A stretch of DNA of 33,770 nucleotides, from the NCBI GenBank assembly GCA_021299095.1, contig JAJTFW010000061.1:1-33770 (forward strand), written 5' to 3'. The stretch is from Sphingobacteriales bacterium. GTDB taxonomy: Bacteria > Bacteroidota > Bacteroidia > AKYH767-A > OLB10. The notes below the pieces were generated by a model. That model saw only the letters and a program-made list of their open reading frames with translations, was not told the DNA's origin and did not search any database. Of the stretch, positions 32,917 through 33,770 are shown piece by piece. The stretch's first letter is position 1, and the number at the start of each line of letters is the position of its first letter. The translations under genes and the position numbers were made by a program.

Positions 32917-32942
32917 CCGCTGTGGAATTATCAACACAGCGG
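32917..32942. promoter_or_regulatory. Inverted repeat in the divergent FadB-like/DUF5606 promoter region
   Basis: CCGCTGTG (32917-32924) and CACAGCGG (32935-32942) are perfect 8-bp arms separated by 10 nt. The repeat lies between the two divergent -7 boxes, at the -33 region of the DUF5606 promoter. It is a candidate operator, perhaps for a fatty-acid-responsive TetR-type regulator, though no regulator gene is nearby. Confidence 0.45.
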
Positions 32943-32959
32943 GGCAAGGGAATTCCGAC

Positions 32960-32967
32960 TATTTTTG
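32960..32967 (+). promoter_or_regulatory. Bacteroidota -7 box (TATTTTTG) for the DUF5606 gene
   Basis: TATTTTTG matches TAnnTTTG and lies 20 nt before the ATG at 32988. The position supports that start over an in-frame start 40 codons upstream. Confidence 0.5.
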
Positions 32968-32987
32968 CCCTTCATCCAGCATTATCC

Positions 32988-33548
32988 ATGAGCTTCGAAA
33001 AAATCATTTCAGTACCCGGCCTGAGCGGTCTCTTTAAAATGGTGGCGCAAATGCGCAATGGCGGTTTTATTGTCGAATCCCTGCTCGACGCACGCCGTAT
33101 TCCGGTTTCATCTACCCAGCGTATCATCATGCTCAAGGACATTGCGGTCTACACCATGGAGGATGAAATGCCCTTGTACCTTGTCTTCAAGCGGATGAAG
33201 GAACAGGATGGGTTCGCCTCGGGTGTTTCTCCCAAGTCCGAACCTGCTGATCTGCTTTCGGCCATGAAAAAAATCCTGCCCGAGTTTGATCAGGAACGTG
33301 TTCATGCCTCTGATATCCGCAAGATGTTTACCTGGTATAACCTGGTGAAGGAGTTGATCGGTTCCGAAGAATCCGAAAAAGCCATGCAGGAGCTTTTGGG
33401 CGAAGCGGGAGTAGAAGCAGCCGAAGTCGTTGCTGAGGAACCCGTGAAAAAGCCCGCTGCCCGCAAGAAAAAGGCCGAGACCGAGGGTGAAGCCGAGGGG
33501 GCTGAGCCCAAAAAGGCCCGCAAAACAACGGCGAAGGCAAAAGCCTGA
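32988..33548 (+). CDS. DUF5606 family protein
   Basis: This is a 186-residue cytoplasmic protein of a Bacteroidota family of unknown function. The conserved part is the N-terminal roughly 135 residues: MSFEKIISVPGLSGLFKMVA, NGGFIVESLLDARRIPVSS, IAVYTMEDEMPLYLVFKRM and FDQERVHASDIRKMFTWYNLV. The C-terminal 50 residues are a lysine/alanine/glutamate-rich tail (KKPAARKKKAETEGEAEG) that could bind nucleic acid or be disordered. The start at ATG 32988 matches the family's usual opening and is preceded by a TATTTTTG box. It is divergent from the FadB-like gene and 78 nt before the M3 peptidase ATG at 33627 on the same strand. The function is unknown. Confidence 0.88.
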   Translation: MSFEKIISVPGLSGLFKMVAQMRNGGFIVESLLDARRIPVSSTQRIIMLKDIAVYTMEDEMPLYLVFKRMKEQDGFASGVSPKSEPADLLSAMKKILPEFDQERVHASDIRKMFTWYNLVKELIGSEESEKAMQELLGEAGVEAAEVVAEEPVKKPAARKKKAETEGEAEGAEPKKARKTTAKAKA

Positions 33549-33626
33549 TTGCATCCATACACGTACTCTGTCATGTAGCCCTATCTTCAAGGGCCTGAAA
33601 TAATGCGTCCAAAATCCATCCAAGCC

Positions 33627-33770
33627 ATGACAACTCCTAGCCTCGAACTTACACCCGTACGTCGTTTTCTTCCCACACGGCTCGATGTGAACGATTGGTC
33701 GGCGGTAGAGCCTTTTTTCACGGACCTCTTGGAGCGGCCGATCGATACGGCCGGGCAACTGGAAGCTTGG
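33627..33770 (+). CDS. M3-family oligoendopeptidase, N-terminal fragment (runs off window)
   Basis: Only 48 codons are visible, from ATG 33627 to the window edge. The sequence LTPVRRFLPTRLDVNDWSAV followed by EPFFTDLLERPIDTAGQLEAW resembles the opening of Bacteroidota M3 oligoendopeptidases (PepF-like), whose HExxH zinc site lies far downstream and is not seen here. An in-frame ATG at 33603 would add eight residues. The assignment rests on the N-terminal pattern only. Confidence 0.6.
   Translation, partial: MTTPSLELTPVRRFLPTRLDVNDWSAVEPFFTDLLERPIDTAGQLEAW

Noticed and set aside
32868-32987. A 40-codon N-terminal extension of DUF5606
   Set aside because: It would run through the inverted repeat and the TATTTTTG box, and the family opens at MSFEKIISVPG.
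33108-33758. A 216-codon minus-strand frame opposite DUF5606 and the peptidase start
   Set aside because: The DUF5606 match on the plus strand is convincing, and the minus-strand product has no recognisable feature.
1-33770. tRNA genes, CRISPR arrays, insertion sequences, prophage, toxin-antitoxin or defence genes
   Set aside because: None was recognised on either strand. The YwqK-like MORN protein is sometimes labelled an antitoxin by name, but nothing here supports that role.

Overview
The window looks like a chromosomal segment of a Bacteroidota bacterium, probably Flavobacteriales-like, with GC slightly above 50% by eye. Four things support this. Two large secreted proteins end in type IX secretion (T9SS) type A sorting domains. 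Bacteroidota families such as DUF2723 and DUF5606 are present. The futalosine menaquinone route is represented. Many starts are preceded by the Bacteroidota -7 promoter box TAnnTTTG, and Shine-Dalgarno sequences are scarce. No tRNA, rRNA, CRISPR array, transposase or phage gene was seen.

Layout. 1-5745 (minus) holds surface genes: a partial LamG protein, an outer-membrane barrel protein and a giant HYR/propeller T9SS protein. 6216-8068 (minus) holds a WYL regulator followed by a broken EamA transporter. 8260-11668 (minus) is a housekeeping run of a pyruvoyl-tetrahydropterin synthase type enzyme, folE, fabD and purB. Divergent from it are mqnB and a secreted von Willebrand A protein (11771-13582). 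13586-18913 (minus) holds DUF2723 glycosyltransferase-like, a predicted aminopeptidase, a receiver-glutamate dehydrogenase fusion, and phosphatidylserine decarboxylase. 19015-21683 (plus) holds a small exported protein, a SulP transporter and a beta-carbonic anhydrase. 21705-23492 is an acyl-CoA dehydrogenase, followed by an internally deleted sua5. 24771-28219 (minus) holds an SBBP-propeller T9SS protein and an O/P-type porin. 28489-32851 (minus) is a beta-oxidation block: thiolase, MORN-repeat protein and a two-enzyme FadB-like fusion. DUF5606 and the start of an M3 oligoendopeptidase close the window.

How the genes fit together. Acyl-CoA dehydrogenase, the hydroxyacyl-CoA dehydrogenase/enoyl-CoA hydratase fusion and thiolase together cover a beta-oxidation spiral. 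SulP plus carbonic anhydrase suggests bicarbonate handling. FolE plus the PTPS-type enzyme gives the first two steps of a tetrahydropterin route.

Most notable observations. (1) A response-regulator receiver domain with all key residues is fused to a complete Glu/Leu/Phe/Val dehydrogenase. (2) 11-bp-phased TTAACA-like repeats, resembling PHO boxes, lie upstream of the porin gene. (3) sua5 has lost about 60 core codons. (4) Three genes have TAnnTTTG exactly 5 nt before ATG, implying leaderless transcripts. (5) A perfect 15-bp hairpin shares bases with the promoter of the thiolase gene.
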